A stretch of DNA of 64,000 bases from Thermoflexaceae bacterium. Its GTDB lineage: Bacteria; Chloroflexota; Dehalococcoidia; Tepidiformales; Tepidiformaceae. The translations under genes and the position numbers were made by a program. How positions within the stretch are numbered: the first letter of the stretch is position 1; each line of letters starts with the position of its first letter. Of the stretch, positions 49,543 to 59,846 are shown piece after piece. Under the pieces are notes generated by a model that was not told where the DNA came from, did no database searches, and saw only the letters and a program-made list of their open reading frames with translations. The stretch lies in contig JABTUD010000002.1 of NCBI GenBank assembly GCA_015075555.1, positions 1,391,084-1,455,083 on the forward strand, in the 5' to 3' direction.

Positions 49543-51810
49543 ATGCCCCTACAGCTCCCGCGCCCGGCGCGGTGGTTCGCCCGGTTGAGAGGTGGCCTTC
49601 GCGCCCCTTCCCTGGAGCGCAGGACGGTCGTCGCCCTTGTGGTTGCCACGATGGCCCTCATCGTGGTGCTTGGGATTACATACGCCTCCGCCCTGCGGCT
49701 GCTCGATGTCGCCTCTGAGACGAGGCGCTCTGAAGGCCTGCTAGGTGACCTCCGCCTGGTGCAGGCGTACGCCTACGACGTGGAGACGGGGAGCAGGGGA
49801 TACGTCATCAGTGGTGATGACAGGCAGCTCGCCCCTTACTACTCGGGCCGCGAACTGCTGGAGACTTTGAAAGAGAGCCTGCGCGCCCGGGTCGGCGGGG
49901 ACGGCCACATGGGCAGCCTCTACAACGACCTCGAGCCGCTGCTCGACGGGAGGCTGGAGTTCGCGGCCCGGCTGGTGGAGACCAGGCGCGAGCAGGGCTT
50001 CGAGCCGGCCCGGGCCCTGCTGCTTACGAACGAGGGACAGGACCTCACAGACGCAATCCGGGCGCGCCTCGATGAAATGCAGGCCTCCGCGGGCCTGCAG
50101 CTCGAGGAGGACCGGCGCGCTGTGGAGCAGGACGGCAGACGGGTGTTCTACTTCTCAGCCGTGGCGACGTTCGTCACCGTGGCGCTCTTCGCGGCCGTCT
50201 ATATTGCCGTGCGGAAAGAGCTGGCGACGCGGCGCCGGACCGAGGCCGCGCTGCGCCAGAGCCGGGCCGAACTCGATGAAGTCCGCGCGCGCCTGACCGG
50301 GATAATCGATTCTGCCCACGACGCCATCGTCGCGATGGATGAGGCCGGCATCGTTGTCATGTTCAACCGCGGGGCCGAGAACATGCTCGGCATCCCGGCG
50401 CAGGAGATCATCGGGAAGCCCGCGCTGAGCCTTGTCCCGGAGCGTTTCCGGGCCGACTTCGGGGACCGGGCGCGAAACCCCGTCAGGCTGGCGGCGCGGG
50501 GCGAGCAGCCCCTGCCCGGGAACGCCCGTCTCCTGCGGGCCGACGGAACGGAGCTTGCCGCCGAGCCGAGGGTCTCCACCGTCGAGGTCGGGGGAAAGAA
50601 GCTCTACACGATCATCCTCAGGGATGTCACCGAACGGAACGCCGCCGAGGAGGCTTTGCGCCAGTCGGAAGCAAGCTACCGGGCGGTGGTCGAAGGTTCT
50701 TCGGATGTCATCTTCGCCTACGACATTGAACCCGGCGGCGTGCCCCGGCTCAGCTTCGTCAATGACACCGTCGAGGCCGTCTACGGAATCGCGCCCGAAG
50801 CGATGCTGGGCCGGACTCCCTCGGAGATCTTCCCCGCCGACGTGGCAGCAATCTTGAACGAGCGAATCGCCGAGGCGATCGCCGCGGGCCGCCCTGTCGA
50901 CTCCGAGCGGAGCTTCACACGGGCGGGCGAAGAACGGACGGTTTCTGCGCACCTCACGCCGATCTTCGACCGGGACGGGCACTGCTACCGCGTCATAGGA
51001 AATAGCCGCGACATCACCGAGGTGCGCCGCGTCCGGCAGATGGAGGAGGAGGCCCGCCACGCACGTAGCCTCGGTGTTCTCGCCAGCGGCATCGCCCACG
51101 ACTTCAACAACGCCCTCACAAGCATCATGGGCAACGCTGGCCTGGCGGCCATCCTCGCCGGCGAATCGTCACCGGCGCGGGAGCCGATGCTGGAGATTGA
51201 GTCCGCCGCCCGCAGGGCGAGCGACCTGGTGGCCCAGCTCCTCTCGTATTCGGGGCAATCCGAACCGCGCCTGGAGATGGTCGACATCTGCGCCCTGGTT
51301 GACTCGGTGGCGGGCGACCTCCGCTCGCGGACTGAGGCGCCGATCAGGTGGACGCACGATTGCCGGCCTGGCCTGGCGCCTGTGGAAGCCGACCCGGCCC
51401 AGCTCCGCCAGGCAATCAGCAACATAATGGTCAACGCAATCGAAGCGCTTGGCCCCGCGGGCGGCAGCATTGGCACCACCGCGGGTGTGCGCCTTGCGGA
51501 CCGCGCCTACCTCGCAGGAGCGCACGGGGCGCACGATATCCCGGAAGGTGAGTACGTCTACATCGATGTGAAGGACACGGGCCCGGGGATGGACCCCGGC
51601 ACGCGGGGGCACGTGTTCGATCCGTTCTTCACAACGAAGTTCGCCGGGCGTGGCCTGGGCCTGCCCACCGCGCTGGGCATCGTGCGCAGCCACGGCGGGG
51701 CACTGCGCATAGATAGCGTCCCGGGCCACGGCACCCTCGTTGCGCTGCTCTTTCCACCCACCCGGCCAGCGAGCGCTTCGAGCACGGCCGCGGGGCCACC
51801 CGTGAGATAG
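49543..51810 (+). CDS. CHASE3-PAS-PAS sensor histidine kinase
   Basis: A 755-residue sensor kinase. TM1 at about 30-50 and TM2 at about 200-224 flank a CHASE3-like extracytoplasmic domain (SETRRSEGLLGDLRLVQAYAYDVETGSRGY). Two PAS domains follow (about 255-365, ending IILRDVTERN, and about 380-495). The HisKA His sits in GIAHDFNNALTSI near residue 519. The HATPase has NIMVNAIEAL, DTGPGMDPGTRG and FFTTKFAGRGLGLPTALGIV. No receiver domain and no response regulator next to it. A -10-like AACAAT is 6 nt before the ATG. The ligand is unknown. Confidence 0.9.
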   Translation: MPLQLPRPARWFARLRGGLRAPSLERRTVVALVVATMALIVVLGITYASALRLLDVASETRRSEGLLGDLRLVQAYAYDVETGSRGYVISGDDRQLAPYYSGRELLETLKESLRARVGGDGHMGSLYNDLEPLLDGRLEFAARLVETRREQGFEPARALLLTNEGQDLTDAIRARLDEMQASAGLQLEEDRRAVEQDGRRVFYFSAVATFVTVALFAAVYIAVRKELATRRRTEAALRQSRAELDEVRARLTGIIDSAHDAIVAMDEAGIVVMFNRGAENMLGIPAQEIIGKPALSLVPERFRADFGDRARNPVRLAARGEQPLPGNARLLRADGTELAAEPRVSTVEVGGKKLYTIILRDVTERNAAEEALRQSEASYRAVVEGSSDVIFAYDIEPGGVPRLSFVNDTVEAVYGIAPEAMLGRTPSEIFPADVAAILNERIAEAIAAGRPVDSERSFTRAGEERTVSAHLTPIFDRDGHCYRVIGNSRDITEVRRVRQMEEEARHARSLGVLASGIAHDFNNALTSIMGNAGLAAILAGESSPAREPMLEIESAARRASDLVAQLLSYSGQSEPRLEMVDICALVDSVAGDLRSRTEAPIRWTHDCRPGLAPVEADPAQLRQAISNIMVNAIEALGPAGGSIGTTAGVRLADRAYLAGAHGAHDIPEGEYVYIDVKDTGPGMDPGTRGHVFDPFFTTKFAGRGLGLPTALGIVRSHGGALRIDSVPGHGTLVALLFPPTRPASASSTAAGPPVR

Positions 51811-51952
51811 GGACAGGCGCCCCGCCACCTTCTGTTGGCGACAGTACTTGACGCACCGGTGGCCGATGGCGAAGATCCTCCGCATCGATCTCTGAAGCAC
51901 GGCTTGCGCCGGGGTGAGCACCTGGCGTCGTCCAAGGGGGGAAGGACGGCGA

Positions 51953-52900
51953 GTGACCCAGTACATCGTTAAGCGTTTGCTCTTTTCGCTGGTGGTGCTT
52001 TTCGTCATCAGCGTGGTGGTCTTTGTCGCGGTGCGCATGATCCCGGGGGACGTTTGCAGCATCGTGCTGGCGACGAGCGATGTTGAAGAGTCCCAGTGCC
52101 GGGCCATTCGCGAGGAGCTAGGGCTCGATGAGCCGGTGGTCACGCAGTACTTCCGCTACATGGGGAATGTGCTTCGCGGCGACTTCGGCACCACGCTCAT
52201 CAGCAAGCGCGATGTGTGGGGTGAGATACGGACGCGCATCCCGCTGACGCTCGAGCTGACGTTCCTTGCGACGACCTTCGCCATCGCGCTCGCAATCCCG
52301 ATTGGCGTGATATCGGCGATTCGCCAGGACCGGCCGATCGACTATGCGTTGCGCTTCCTGACGATCGGCTGGCTGAGCATTCCCAGCTTCTGGCTCGGGA
52401 CCATGCTCATCGTCTTCCCGGCGAACTGGTGGGGCTACAGCCCCCCGCCCGAGTACGCTGACATCTGGAAGGACCCGCTCAAGAACCTCGAGCAGCTCTA
52501 CCTGCCGGCCTTCTCCCTGGGGCTGGCGCTGAGCGCCAGCCTGGCGCGCATCACACGGTCATCGATGCTCGAAGTGCTGCGGCAGGACTACGTTCGCACC
52601 GCCTGGGCGAAGGGCCTGCGCGAGCGTTCGATCGTTGTTCGCCACGCCCTCAAGAACGCGCTCATCCCCGTGGTGACGCTCTTCGGCCTGCAGGTGGGGG
52701 TGCTGCTCGGGGGAACGGTGGTGCTGGAATCGATCTTCAGCCTCCCCGGGCTGGGCAGCCTGGCACTCGGCGCCGTACGCCTGAAGGACTACCCGCAGGT
52801 ACAGGGCCTCGTGCTGTTCTTCGCGGCGGTGCTCGTCACCATCAACCTCGTCGTCGATATTAGCTACGCGTGGCTCGACCCGCGCATCAGGTTCGCCTGA
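51953..52900 (+). CDS. peptide/nickel-type ABC permease (DppB-like)
   Basis: A 315-residue permease starting TQYIVKRLLFSLVVLFVIS, with the EAA-type loop (YVRTAWAKGLRERSIVVRHALKNALIPVVTLFG) and several TM helices. GTG start chosen for its GGGGGGAAGGA site; TTGACG (51848) and GAAGAT (51871) 17 nt apart may be its promoter. Operates with the next two genes as a peptide or similar importer. The ATPase subunits are not in this window. Confidence 0.93.
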   Translation: MTQYIVKRLLFSLVVLFVISVVVFVAVRMIPGDVCSIVLATSDVEESQCRAIREELGLDEPVVTQYFRYMGNVLRGDFGTTLISKRDVWGEIRTRIPLTLELTFLATTFAIALAIPIGVISAIRQDRPIDYALRFLTIGWLSIPSFWLGTMLIVFPANWWGYSPPPEYADIWKDPLKNLEQLYLPAFSLGLALSASLARITRSSMLEVLRQDYVRTAWAKGLRERSIVVRHALKNALIPVVTLFGLQVGVLLGGTVVLESIFSLPGLGSLALGAVRLKDYPQVQGLVLFFAAVLVTINLVVDISYAWLDPRIRFA

Positions 52901-53805
52901 TGGCCGCCTCTGCTGCCAGCCGCGACCGCGAATTGGGGGTGGTAGACCTGCGCCCGCGGCGCGGACGCCTGCTATCGCTCTGGAAGATAGCGCGCAACAA
53001 GCCGGTCGGCGCCATTGCCGGCTTCATCTGCATCGGCCTCATCATCGTCGCCCTGACTGCGGATGTCCTGGCGCCCCATGGGGCGGCGAGCGTCAGCCAT
53101 CCGCGCCTGCAGCCGCCTTCGCTCTCATATCCCTTCGGCACCGACAACCTCTTCCGCGACATGTTCAGCCGGGTGCTCATCGGCAGCCGCATCTCGCTGG
53201 GGATCGGGTTCACGGCGGTGGCCATCGGCACGGTGCTGGGAACGACGGTGGGGCTTGTCAGCGGCTATGCGGGCGGCTGGGCCGATCTCGTGCTCAACCG
53301 CGTGATGGATGTCATCCTCGGCTTTCCGCCCCTGCTGCTGGCCATGTTCTTCCTGAGCATCTTCGACCCAACTTCCTTCAGCGTGAGCATGGCGATCGGG
53401 ATCATCATCACGCCGGCGACGGCGCGGATTGTGCGCGGCTCGGTGCTGAGCATCCGTACGCTGCAGTACATCGAGGCTGCCCAGGCGGTCGGGAACACGT
53501 CGCTCCGGATCATGCTGCGGCACGTGCTGCCCAACGTGGTGGCGCCCATCATCGTCGTCGCCACCATCCAGATCGGCAACGCCATCCTCGCCGAGGCGGC
53601 GCTCAGCTTCCTGGCCCTGGGCATCGCCACCGATTCCAACCCGAGCTGGGGGAAGATGCTCCAGGACACCCGCGCCGTCTGGCAGACCGCCTGGTGGACG
53701 GCGGTGATCCCGGGCGCGGCGATCAGCATCGCCGTCCTCAGCTTCAACCTCTTCGGCGACGCGCTGCGGGATGTGCTGGATCCGCGGCTGAGGCAGTCGT
53801 CGTAA
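52900..53805 (+). CDS. peptide/nickel-type ABC permease (DppC-like)
   Basis: A 301-residue second permease (PVGAIAGFICIGLIIVALTADVLAPHG, FGTDNLFRDMFSRVLIGSRISLGIGF, EAA loop YIEAAQAVGNTSLRIMLRHVLPNVVAPIIV). Its ATG overlaps the upstream stop (TGATG), so it is translationally coupled. Same transporter as its neighbours. Confidence 0.93.
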   Translation: MAASAASRDRELGVVDLRPRRGRLLSLWKIARNKPVGAIAGFICIGLIIVALTADVLAPHGAASVSHPRLQPPSLSYPFGTDNLFRDMFSRVLIGSRISLGIGFTAVAIGTVLGTTVGLVSGYAGGWADLVLNRVMDVILGFPPLLLAMFFLSIFDPTSFSVSMAIGIIITPATARIVRGSVLSIRTLQYIEAAQAVGNTSLRIMLRHVLPNVVAPIIVVATIQIGNAILAEAALSFLALGIATDSNPSWGKMLQDTRAVWQTAWWTAVIPGAAISIAVLSFNLFGDALRDVLDPRLRQSS

Positions 53806-53863
53806 GCATAGTGTGGATACGCAGCCAAAGCGGCTGCTTCCAGGTAAGGAGGGATTCACGACC

Positions 53864-55564
53864 ATGGCAGAGCGAACGAACTACTGGCTGCGGCGCCGCC
53901 TCGATCGGCGCACAGCGCTTCGCGGAGGAGCAATCGCCGGCGCCGGCCTGGCGACCTTCGCCCTTGCAGGTTGCGGCGACGATGACGACGGCGGGGGCAA
54001 GAAGGACGAGGACAGCAAGGGCCTGCTGCCAACGGCGGTGGCCTCGCCCACGGTGGCGAAGCAGCCGGTCCCGGGAGGCTCATTCTCGTTCCAGATATCC
54101 TCACCCCCGCCAAGCCTGGACCCGTTCACGCAGACGAGCTTCATCAACGCGTACCTGAACGGGCTCAGCTACAGCAAGCTGCTCCGCTTCAAGGCCGGGG
54201 TTCCTGAAGTCGCCCCCGGCGACTTCTCGATGGAGCCCGACCTGGCCCAGAAGATGCCCGAGCAGCCAGACGACATGACCTACACGTTTAAGCTGAAACC
54301 CGCCAAGTTCCACAACGGCCGCGCGCTCACCTCTGAAGACGTGAAGTATGCCCTCGACCGCTACAAGAACTTCGAGAAGTCGGTCCACAAATCGACCCAG
54401 GCGTGGATCGACAGCATCCTGACGCCCGACGCCGAGACCGTCACCCTGAAGACGAAGTACCCGTTCGCCGACGCTGTCCAGCTCGTGGGCGGGAACCTCG
54501 GCGCCTGGATCGTACCCAAAGAGCACGCCGAAACCGACGACGCCAAGACGAAGATGGTGGGCAGCGGCCCGTTCATCCAGACCGAATACCAGACAGGCGT
54601 CAGCCTGAGCTTCAAGAAGAACCCCGACTACTTCGACAAGCCCTACCCGTACTTCGATGAGGTGAAGGTCTTCATCACCACCGACCAGGCGAAGCGCGTG
54701 GCGGACTTTTCGGCGAAATCCGTGAACCTCACCTGGCTCTTCCTCCCGGACGAGCGCGACCAGCTGAAGAAGAACCGTCCCGACGCCAAGTTCGAAGAGA
54801 CGCAGGGCATCGGCGGCCACATCTACATGCGAACCGATAAGCCGCCCTTCAACGACAAGCGCGTGCGCCAGGCGATCAGCATGGGCATCAATCGCAAGGC
54901 GATTCGCGATGCACTCACCAAGGGCGAGGGCGTCGCCGACCAGGCGGTTTATGTCGGCTTCCCAATCGCGACGCAGGTGAAGGACCTCGGCGCTGTCGCC
55001 AAGTACTGGGATTACAACCCCACGGAGGCGAAGGCGCTGCTTTCGGCTGCAGGCCAGGAGAAGCTCGAGACGACCTGGGACCATGCGGACGGGTCCGTCT
55101 ACACGCAGGCGTACGTCGATACGGCGACGCTGACGCAGGCGCAGCTCAAGGAAATCGGCATCACCATCAAGGACCAGATGCTGCCCTACGCCACCTACAT
55201 CAGCACCACCTACCAGGGGAAGTACGAGGCCATGTCGCACACGCCGCGCTCGGTTCCGTACCACCTGGACATCCTTACCGACAACTTCTCGTTCAAGGAT
55301 GGCAAGCGGGCGCGCATCAACCTGGGCTACATCAACGACCCCAAGCTCGAAGCGCTGCTCGACAAGCAGCGGGGCCAGTTCAAGATGGAGGAGCGCCTGA
55401 AGACGCTCCGCGAGATTGAGCAGCTCGTGGGCGAGGAGCAGTACTACATCTACTGGAGCACCGACACCCGGACCTACTTCTGGGACCCGGACATCGAGAA
55501 CTACCGCCCAACGGCGTTCTTCCCGTACACCCACATCATGAAGTCCTGGCGCGCGAAGGCCTGA
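53864..55564 (+). CDS. peptide-type ABC substrate-binding lipoprotein (Tat signal)
   Basis: A 566-residue SBP_bac_5-like protein. The signal has a twin-arginine-type region (RRRLDRRTALRG), hydrophobic AGAGLATFALAGC and a lipobox LAGC, so it is exported folded and lipidated. The mature domain begins after a GDDDDGGG linker and has typical segments (SFSFQISSPPPSLDP-like start, FKLKPAKFHNGRALTSEDVKYALDRY, GSGPFIQTEYQTGVSLSF, KPPFNDKRVRQAISMGINRKAI). AAGGAGGG precedes the ATG. The large size fits peptides, but nickel or other solutes are possible. Confidence 0.92.
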   Translation: MAERTNYWLRRRLDRRTALRGGAIAGAGLATFALAGCGDDDDGGGKKDEDSKGLLPTAVASPTVAKQPVPGGSFSFQISSPPPSLDPFTQTSFINAYLNGLSYSKLLRFKAGVPEVAPGDFSMEPDLAQKMPEQPDDMTYTFKLKPAKFHNGRALTSEDVKYALDRYKNFEKSVHKSTQAWIDSILTPDAETVTLKTKYPFADAVQLVGGNLGAWIVPKEHAETDDAKTKMVGSGPFIQTEYQTGVSLSFKKNPDYFDKPYPYFDEVKVFITTDQAKRVADFSAKSVNLTWLFLPDERDQLKKNRPDAKFEETQGIGGHIYMRTDKPPFNDKRVRQAISMGINRKAIRDALTKGEGVADQAVYVGFPIATQVKDLGAVAKYWDYNPTEAKALLSAAGQEKLETTWDHADGSVYTQAYVDTATLTQAQLKEIGITIKDQMLPYATYISTTYQGKYEAMSHTPRSVPYHLDILTDNFSFKDGKRARINLGYINDPKLEALLDKQRGQFKMEERLKTLREIEQLVGEEQYYIYWSTDTRTYFWDPDIENYRPTAFFPYTHIMKSWRAKA

Positions 55565-55591
55565 CGATCGCGCCGCGGCAAACGCTCCATG

Positions 55592-55617
55592 GCGGGCGCC
55601 TCAACCGGGGCGCCCGC
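55592..55617. terminator. hairpin between convergent SBP and dnaE genes
   Basis: GCGGGCGCC-TCAACCGG-GGCGCCCGC, a 9-bp stem with 8-nt loop, placed 27 nt after the SBP stop and 30 nt after the dnaE stop. Could act as a bidirectional terminator; only a short T-rich stretch follows. Confidence 0.55.
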
Positions 55618-55647
55618 TCCATTTGCGTCTGCCCGGTCCAGCGGCCG

Positions 55648-58600
55648 CTATGCCGCCCCGGAGAGCCGCGACGCGCTAACGGAGACGGTGCCGTTGGAGC
55701 GCAGCAGCGAGCGGATGCTGCGCGCAAGGGAGTCGGTGGCGGCCGCACGGGGAAGGTCGAACTCCGTCTCCTGCTCGTCGGCGGCGTGGATGATGAGCCG
55801 CACCTGGTCGGGGCCGGGGTGGTCCTTGAGCATACCCGCCACCGCCTTGAGGAGCGCCTCGTCCGCGGCGGGGTCCTCGGTTTCGTAGATCGTGATTACG
55901 AGGCGGGCGGCTTCGCCGTTCACGGGCGGCTGCACCCCCGGCCGCGAGGCTTCGGCGGCGGGGCCGGCGGTGACGGCGGGGTGGCGCTGGCCGTTGGGGG
56001 CCGCGCCGGGGCCGGGGCGCCTCCCTTCCGGCGCCTCGCCATTTGGCGATGGGGGTGGGCGTCGCGGCTTCGCCGGTTCGACCTGCCACTGTCCCGCCGC
56101 AAAGCCGACCACCGTCCCCCGGGTACGGTCGTATGGCGCGGCGCGGCGCACGTTGAGGCTCAGGCGGTCGCCCCGCTCGCGGCACTCCACGGAAACGACA
56201 AGCACCTGCCCTTCGGCCCACGTTGATTCGCCCGTCAGCTCAATGGCGTCGTTCCACACGGTCAGCTCGGCATTGCCCGAAAGGTCTTCAAAATCGACCA
56301 CGTAGAACTTCCGCCCTTCGCGCGTGGTTCGCGCCTGCACGCGGTTGACCATTCCCGCGACGGTGACGGTCTGACCGGTGAGGTCGAGGCCAAGATCGGC
56401 CACGCTGTGGGTGGCATAGCCCGCGAGGTCCTGGGCGACAGCGCGGAAGGGGTGCTCGGAGATGTAGACGCCGAGCAGCTCTTTCTCCCAGGCGAGCATG
56501 TCTTCGGGGCGGGCTGGGGAAGGCTCCAGCTCGAGTGCCGGGAGGGGCGTGTCTACCTCGGCGCCGAAGAGGTCGAACATGGTCGACTGGCCGCTTTCGC
56601 GCAGCTCGCGTTCGCGGCGGGCGAAGCTCATGAGGCGCTCGACGTTCATGAGCAGGGTGCCGCGATCGCCAAGGGTGTCGAGCGCGCCTGCCTTCACGAG
56701 GTGTTCGAGGGCGCGGCTGTTGGCGGCCGAAAGGTCGGCCCGCTTGCAGAAGTCCTCGATGTCGCGGTAGAGGCCATCCTTCCTGCGCGCTGAGATGATG
56801 CCCTCTGCGGCGGCGGCGCCGACGTTCTTGACGACACCGAGGCCCACCCGGATGGCGAGCGAGCCATCCTGGCGCCGCTCGACAGAGAAGTTCTCGCCGC
56901 TCGTGTTCACGTCGGGGGGGAGAACCTCAATGCCGAGCTTCGTGCATTCGGCGACGGCGGCGGCGATGCGCTCGTGGGTGTCGGGGGCGCTCTTTGTCAT
57001 CTGGAGGACGGCGGTCATGTAGGGGACGGGGAAGTTGGCCTTCAGGTAGGCCGTCTGGTAGGCGATGTTGCCGTAGCTCCAGCTATGGGCCTTGTTGAAG
57101 GCGTAGCCGGCAAAGGGCTCGATGAGGTCGAAGACGGCGGAGGCGTCGGCCTGGGAATAGCCGTTGGCCATGGCCCCGCTGACGAAGCCCTCCCGCTCGG
57201 CGGCCATGATCTCGGCCTTCTTCTTGCCCATGGCCTTCCGCATGATGTCGGCCTGTCCCAGGGTGTAGCCGGCGAACATGCGCGCGATAAGGAGCACCTG
57301 GTCCTGGTAGACGATGACGCCGTACGTCTCGTCGAGGACACCGGCGAGGTCGGGATGGGGGTAGGTGATGGGGGCGCGGCCGTGCTTGCCTTCGATATAG
57401 CGGGGGATGTGCTGCATGGGGCCCGGCCGGTAGAGGGCCACAAGGGCGCACAGGTCGGCGATGCTGGTCGGCTGCAGGTCCTGCACGTAGCGGCGCATCC
57501 CGCTCGATTCAAGCTGGAACACGCCAAAGGTTTCGCCCTTGCCGAGCATCGCCATCGTCTTCGCGTCGCCATCGGGCAGGTTGAGGATGTCTATCTCCTC
57601 GCCGGTGGTCTCGCGGATGAGGCCGATGGCGTGGCCCAGGATGGTGAGGTTCGCCAGGCCGAGGAAGTCGAGCTTCAGCAGGCCGATCTTGGCCACCTGC
57701 TCCATGGCGAACTGGGTGGTGGGGATGCTGCTCTCGTCGCCGCGGCTGGGGCGTTGCAGGGGCACGTGCTCGATGAGCGGGTCGCGCGAAATGACCACCC
57801 CGGCCGCGTGCGTGCTGGCGTGGCGGGCGACGCCCTCGAGCTGGCGCGCGGTCTCCACGAGGCGGCGCACCTTCGGGTCGGCCTCGAAGGCCTCGCGCAG
57901 TTCCTGGGACTGTTCGAGCGATTCATCGAGGGTGATGTGGATGGCGTTGGGGATGAGGCGAGCGACGCGGTCGGTCTCGGGGTAGGAGATGCCGAGCGCG
58001 CGCCCCACATCGCGGACGGCGGTCTTCGCGCCCAGCGTGCCGAAGGTGATGATCTGGGCGACGCGATCGCTGCCGTAGCGCTCGTAGGCGAAACGGATCA
58101 TCTCGTCGCGGCGCTCGTCCGCGAAGTCGAAATCGACATCGGGCATCTCGCGGCGCTCCAGGTTGAGGAAGCGCTCGAAGACGAGGCGGTTCGCCACCGG
58201 GTCGATATCGGTCACATCGAGGGTGTAGAGGACGAGCGAGGCCGCCGCGGAGCCGCGCACGCCCATGCGAATGCCCTGGCTGCGAGCGTAGAGGGCGATC
58301 TCGCGGACGACGTAGATGTAGTCCGTGAAGCCCGTCTGGCGGAGGACGTCGAGCTCGTAGTGGAGGCGCTCGGTGAGCTCGGGGGTGACTTCGGCGAAGC
58401 GTCGGTGGAGGCCCTGCAGGCAGAGCTCGGCCAGGTATTCGTCACTGGCGCGCCCCGGGGGAAGGGGAGGCTCGGGGAGAAGCTGGCGGTCGAATTTCAG
58501 CTCCAGGTCGCAGGCGTCAGCCACGAGCTGAGTGTTGGACAGGAACTCCGGGGCGCCAGGGAAGAGCGCGGCCATTTCAGACTCGCTCTTCAGGTGGTAG

Positions 58601-59313
58601 CCGGTGCCCTCGAAGCGGTAACGGTCCTTCTGGTCCACAGTGGCGTTGGTCCCGATGCAGAGGAGGATGTCGTGCGCCTCGGCCTGGGAAGGGAGCGTGT
58701 AGTGGCTATCGTTGGTGGCCACCACGGGAATGCCCAGCTCGCGTCCGATTTCGGCGATGGCCGGGTTCAGGCGTGTGAACTTCTCATCGCCGTGGTCCTG
58801 CACTTCAAGGTAGTAGTGGCCATCGAAGACCTCGCGGTGCCATTTCGCCACCTCAATCGCGCCCTCGCGATCGCCCTCCTGGAGGCGGCGGTGGAACTCC
58901 GCCGACGGACAGCCGGAGAGGACCGTGATGCCGGCGGAGTGCTTCTCCATCAGCTCGCGGTCGATGCGGGGCTTGTAGTAGTAGCCCTCGAGGTTCGCCC
59001 TGGTGACCAGGGCGATGAGGTTCTTGTAGCCGGTCAGATCGCGCGCAAGCATCACAAGGTGGTAGGGCTGGTTGTCGCCGCGCTCGCGGCTGTGGCGGCT
59101 GCCCTGGGCGACGTAGGCTTCGACACCGATGATGGGCTTGATGCCGCGCGCCGTGGCCTCGCGGTAGAAATCGATGGCGCCGTAGAGGGCGCCGTGGTCG
59201 GTCATGGCCACGGCTTCCTGGCCGAGCTCCTTCACGCGGTCCATGAGCGGGGCCAGCCGCGACATGCCATCGAGCAGGGAGAACTCGGTATGAGTGTGTA
59301 GATGCGTGAACAT
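55648..59313 (-). CDS. dnaE: DNA polymerase III alpha subunit
   Basis: The replicative polymerase. A 1221-residue protein with the PHP domain (MFTHLHTHTEFSLLDG..., MTDHGALYGAIDFY), the catalytic PDVDFDFADERRDE and palm/finger region (YQDQVLLIARMFAGYTLGQAD, AYLKANFPVPYMTAVLQ), an OB fold (GQTVTVAGMVNRVQARTTREGRKFYVVDFEDLSG) and a Pro/Gly-rich linker before the C-terminal region. Length normal for DnaE1-type. Not next to holA or dnaN. Confidence 0.97.
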   Translation of the reverse strand: MFTHLHTHTEFSLLDGMSRLAPLMDRVKELGQEAVAMTDHGALYGAIDFYREATARGIKPIIGVEAYVAQGSRHSRERGDNQPYHLVMLARDLTGYKNLIALVTRANLEGYYYKPRIDRELMEKHSAGITVLSGCPSAEFHRRLQEGDREGAIEVAKWHREVFDGHYYLEVQDHGDEKFTRLNPAIAEIGRELGIPVVATNDSHYTLPSQAEAHDILLCIGTNATVDQKDRYRFEGTGYHLKSESEMAALFPGAPEFLSNTQLVADACDLELKFDRQLLPEPPLPPGRASDEYLAELCLQGLHRRFAEVTPELTERLHYELDVLRQTGFTDYIYVVREIALYARSQGIRMGVRGSAAASLVLYTLDVTDIDPVANRLVFERFLNLERREMPDVDFDFADERRDEMIRFAYERYGSDRVAQIITFGTLGAKTAVRDVGRALGISYPETDRVARLIPNAIHITLDESLEQSQELREAFEADPKVRRLVETARQLEGVARHASTHAAGVVISRDPLIEHVPLQRPSRGDESSIPTTQFAMEQVAKIGLLKLDFLGLANLTILGHAIGLIRETTGEEIDILNLPDGDAKTMAMLGKGETFGVFQLESSGMRRYVQDLQPTSIADLCALVALYRPGPMQHIPRYIEGKHGRAPITYPHPDLAGVLDETYGVIVYQDQVLLIARMFAGYTLGQADIMRKAMGKKKAEIMAAEREGFVSGAMANGYSQADASAVFDLIEPFAGYAFNKAHSWSYGNIAYQTAYLKANFPVPYMTAVLQMTKSAPDTHERIAAAVAECTKLGIEVLPPDVNTSGENFSVERRQDGSLAIRVGLGVVKNVGAAAAEGIISARRKDGLYRDIEDFCKRADLSAANSRALEHLVKAGALDTLGDRGTLLMNVERLMSFARRERELRESGQSTMFDLFGAEVDTPLPALELEPSPARPEDMLAWEKELLGVYISEHPFRAVAQDLAGYATHSVADLGLDLTGQTVTVAGMVNRVQARTTREGRKFYVVDFEDLSGNAELTVWNDAIELTGESTWAEGQVLVVSVECRERGDRLSLNVRRAAPYDRTRGTVVGFAAGQWQVEPAKPRRPPPSPNGEAPEGRRPGPGAAPNGQRHPAVTAGPAAEASRPGVQPPVNGEAARLVITIYETEDPAADEALLKAVAGMLKDHPGPDQVRLIIHAADEQETEFDLPRAAATDSLARSIRSLLRSNGTVSVSASRLSGAA

Positions 59314-59405
59314 ATCCGGGATGCACAGTCTACACGGGCGGGCGGGGTGCCGGTAGGCATTTGGATGGGCGCGGCCACAAGATCCCGGGCGGGCGGCCCA
59401 CCCCG

Positions 59406-59834
59406 TTAGAGTCCCTCCGCCCGGCCGGTGACGTCCTCCATCCTGACCCGGAAGAGCACCGCGTCGGCCAGGTGCGTGCGATGGCCGTGCCCGGCGGTGA
59501 CGCTCACCGGGTTGCCTTCGAACGCTTTCACTAGGAGCAGGCGGGCGTGCTGGCGGGCCTCTTCACCCTGCACCTCTTCGAACCGGCCCCGGACGAGGAC
59601 GCTGCGCCAGTGCGCGCCGTCCTCTATTTCATCGACCTCGAAGGCTACGTGCGGCCAGAGGCGCATGAGATGGACCTTGTGGCCGGGGGCAGCATGGGCG
59701 TAGATGGCCCCGTCCTCGACCGCGTAGCCAATGGGCACGATGTACACGCCTTCGGCATCACGCACTCCGATGCGCCCGAAGCGGTGCCGCCCCAGGAGCT
59801 CATCGCATTCGCGCGCGCTTAGTTCGCGGAGCAT
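59406..59834 (-). CDS. pyridoxamine 5'-phosphate oxidase-fold protein (Nim-like)
   Basis: A 142-residue split-barrel flavoprotein: ELSARECDELLGRHRFGRIGV, the characteristic VPIGYAVEDGAIYAHAAPGHKV and VAFEVDEIEDGAHWRSVLVRG. This matches the nitroimidazole-reductase/PPOX-like subgroup. FMN or F420 binding is likely. Physiological substrate unknown. Confidence 0.85.
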   Translation of the reverse strand: MLRELSARECDELLGRHRFGRIGVRDAEGVYIVPIGYAVEDGAIYAHAAPGHKVHLMRLWPHVAFEVDEIEDGAHWRSVLVRGRFEEVQGEEARQHARLLLVKAFEGNPVSVTAGHGHRTHLADAVLFRVRMEDVTGRAEGL

Positions 59835-59846
59835 CCCGGGCGGGCC

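Noticed and set aside
56974..59301. Long plus-strand open frame of 775 codons opposite dnaE
   Set aside because: It lies entirely antisense to the clear dnaE gene, which has all family motifs. High-GC genes often have open shadow frames.
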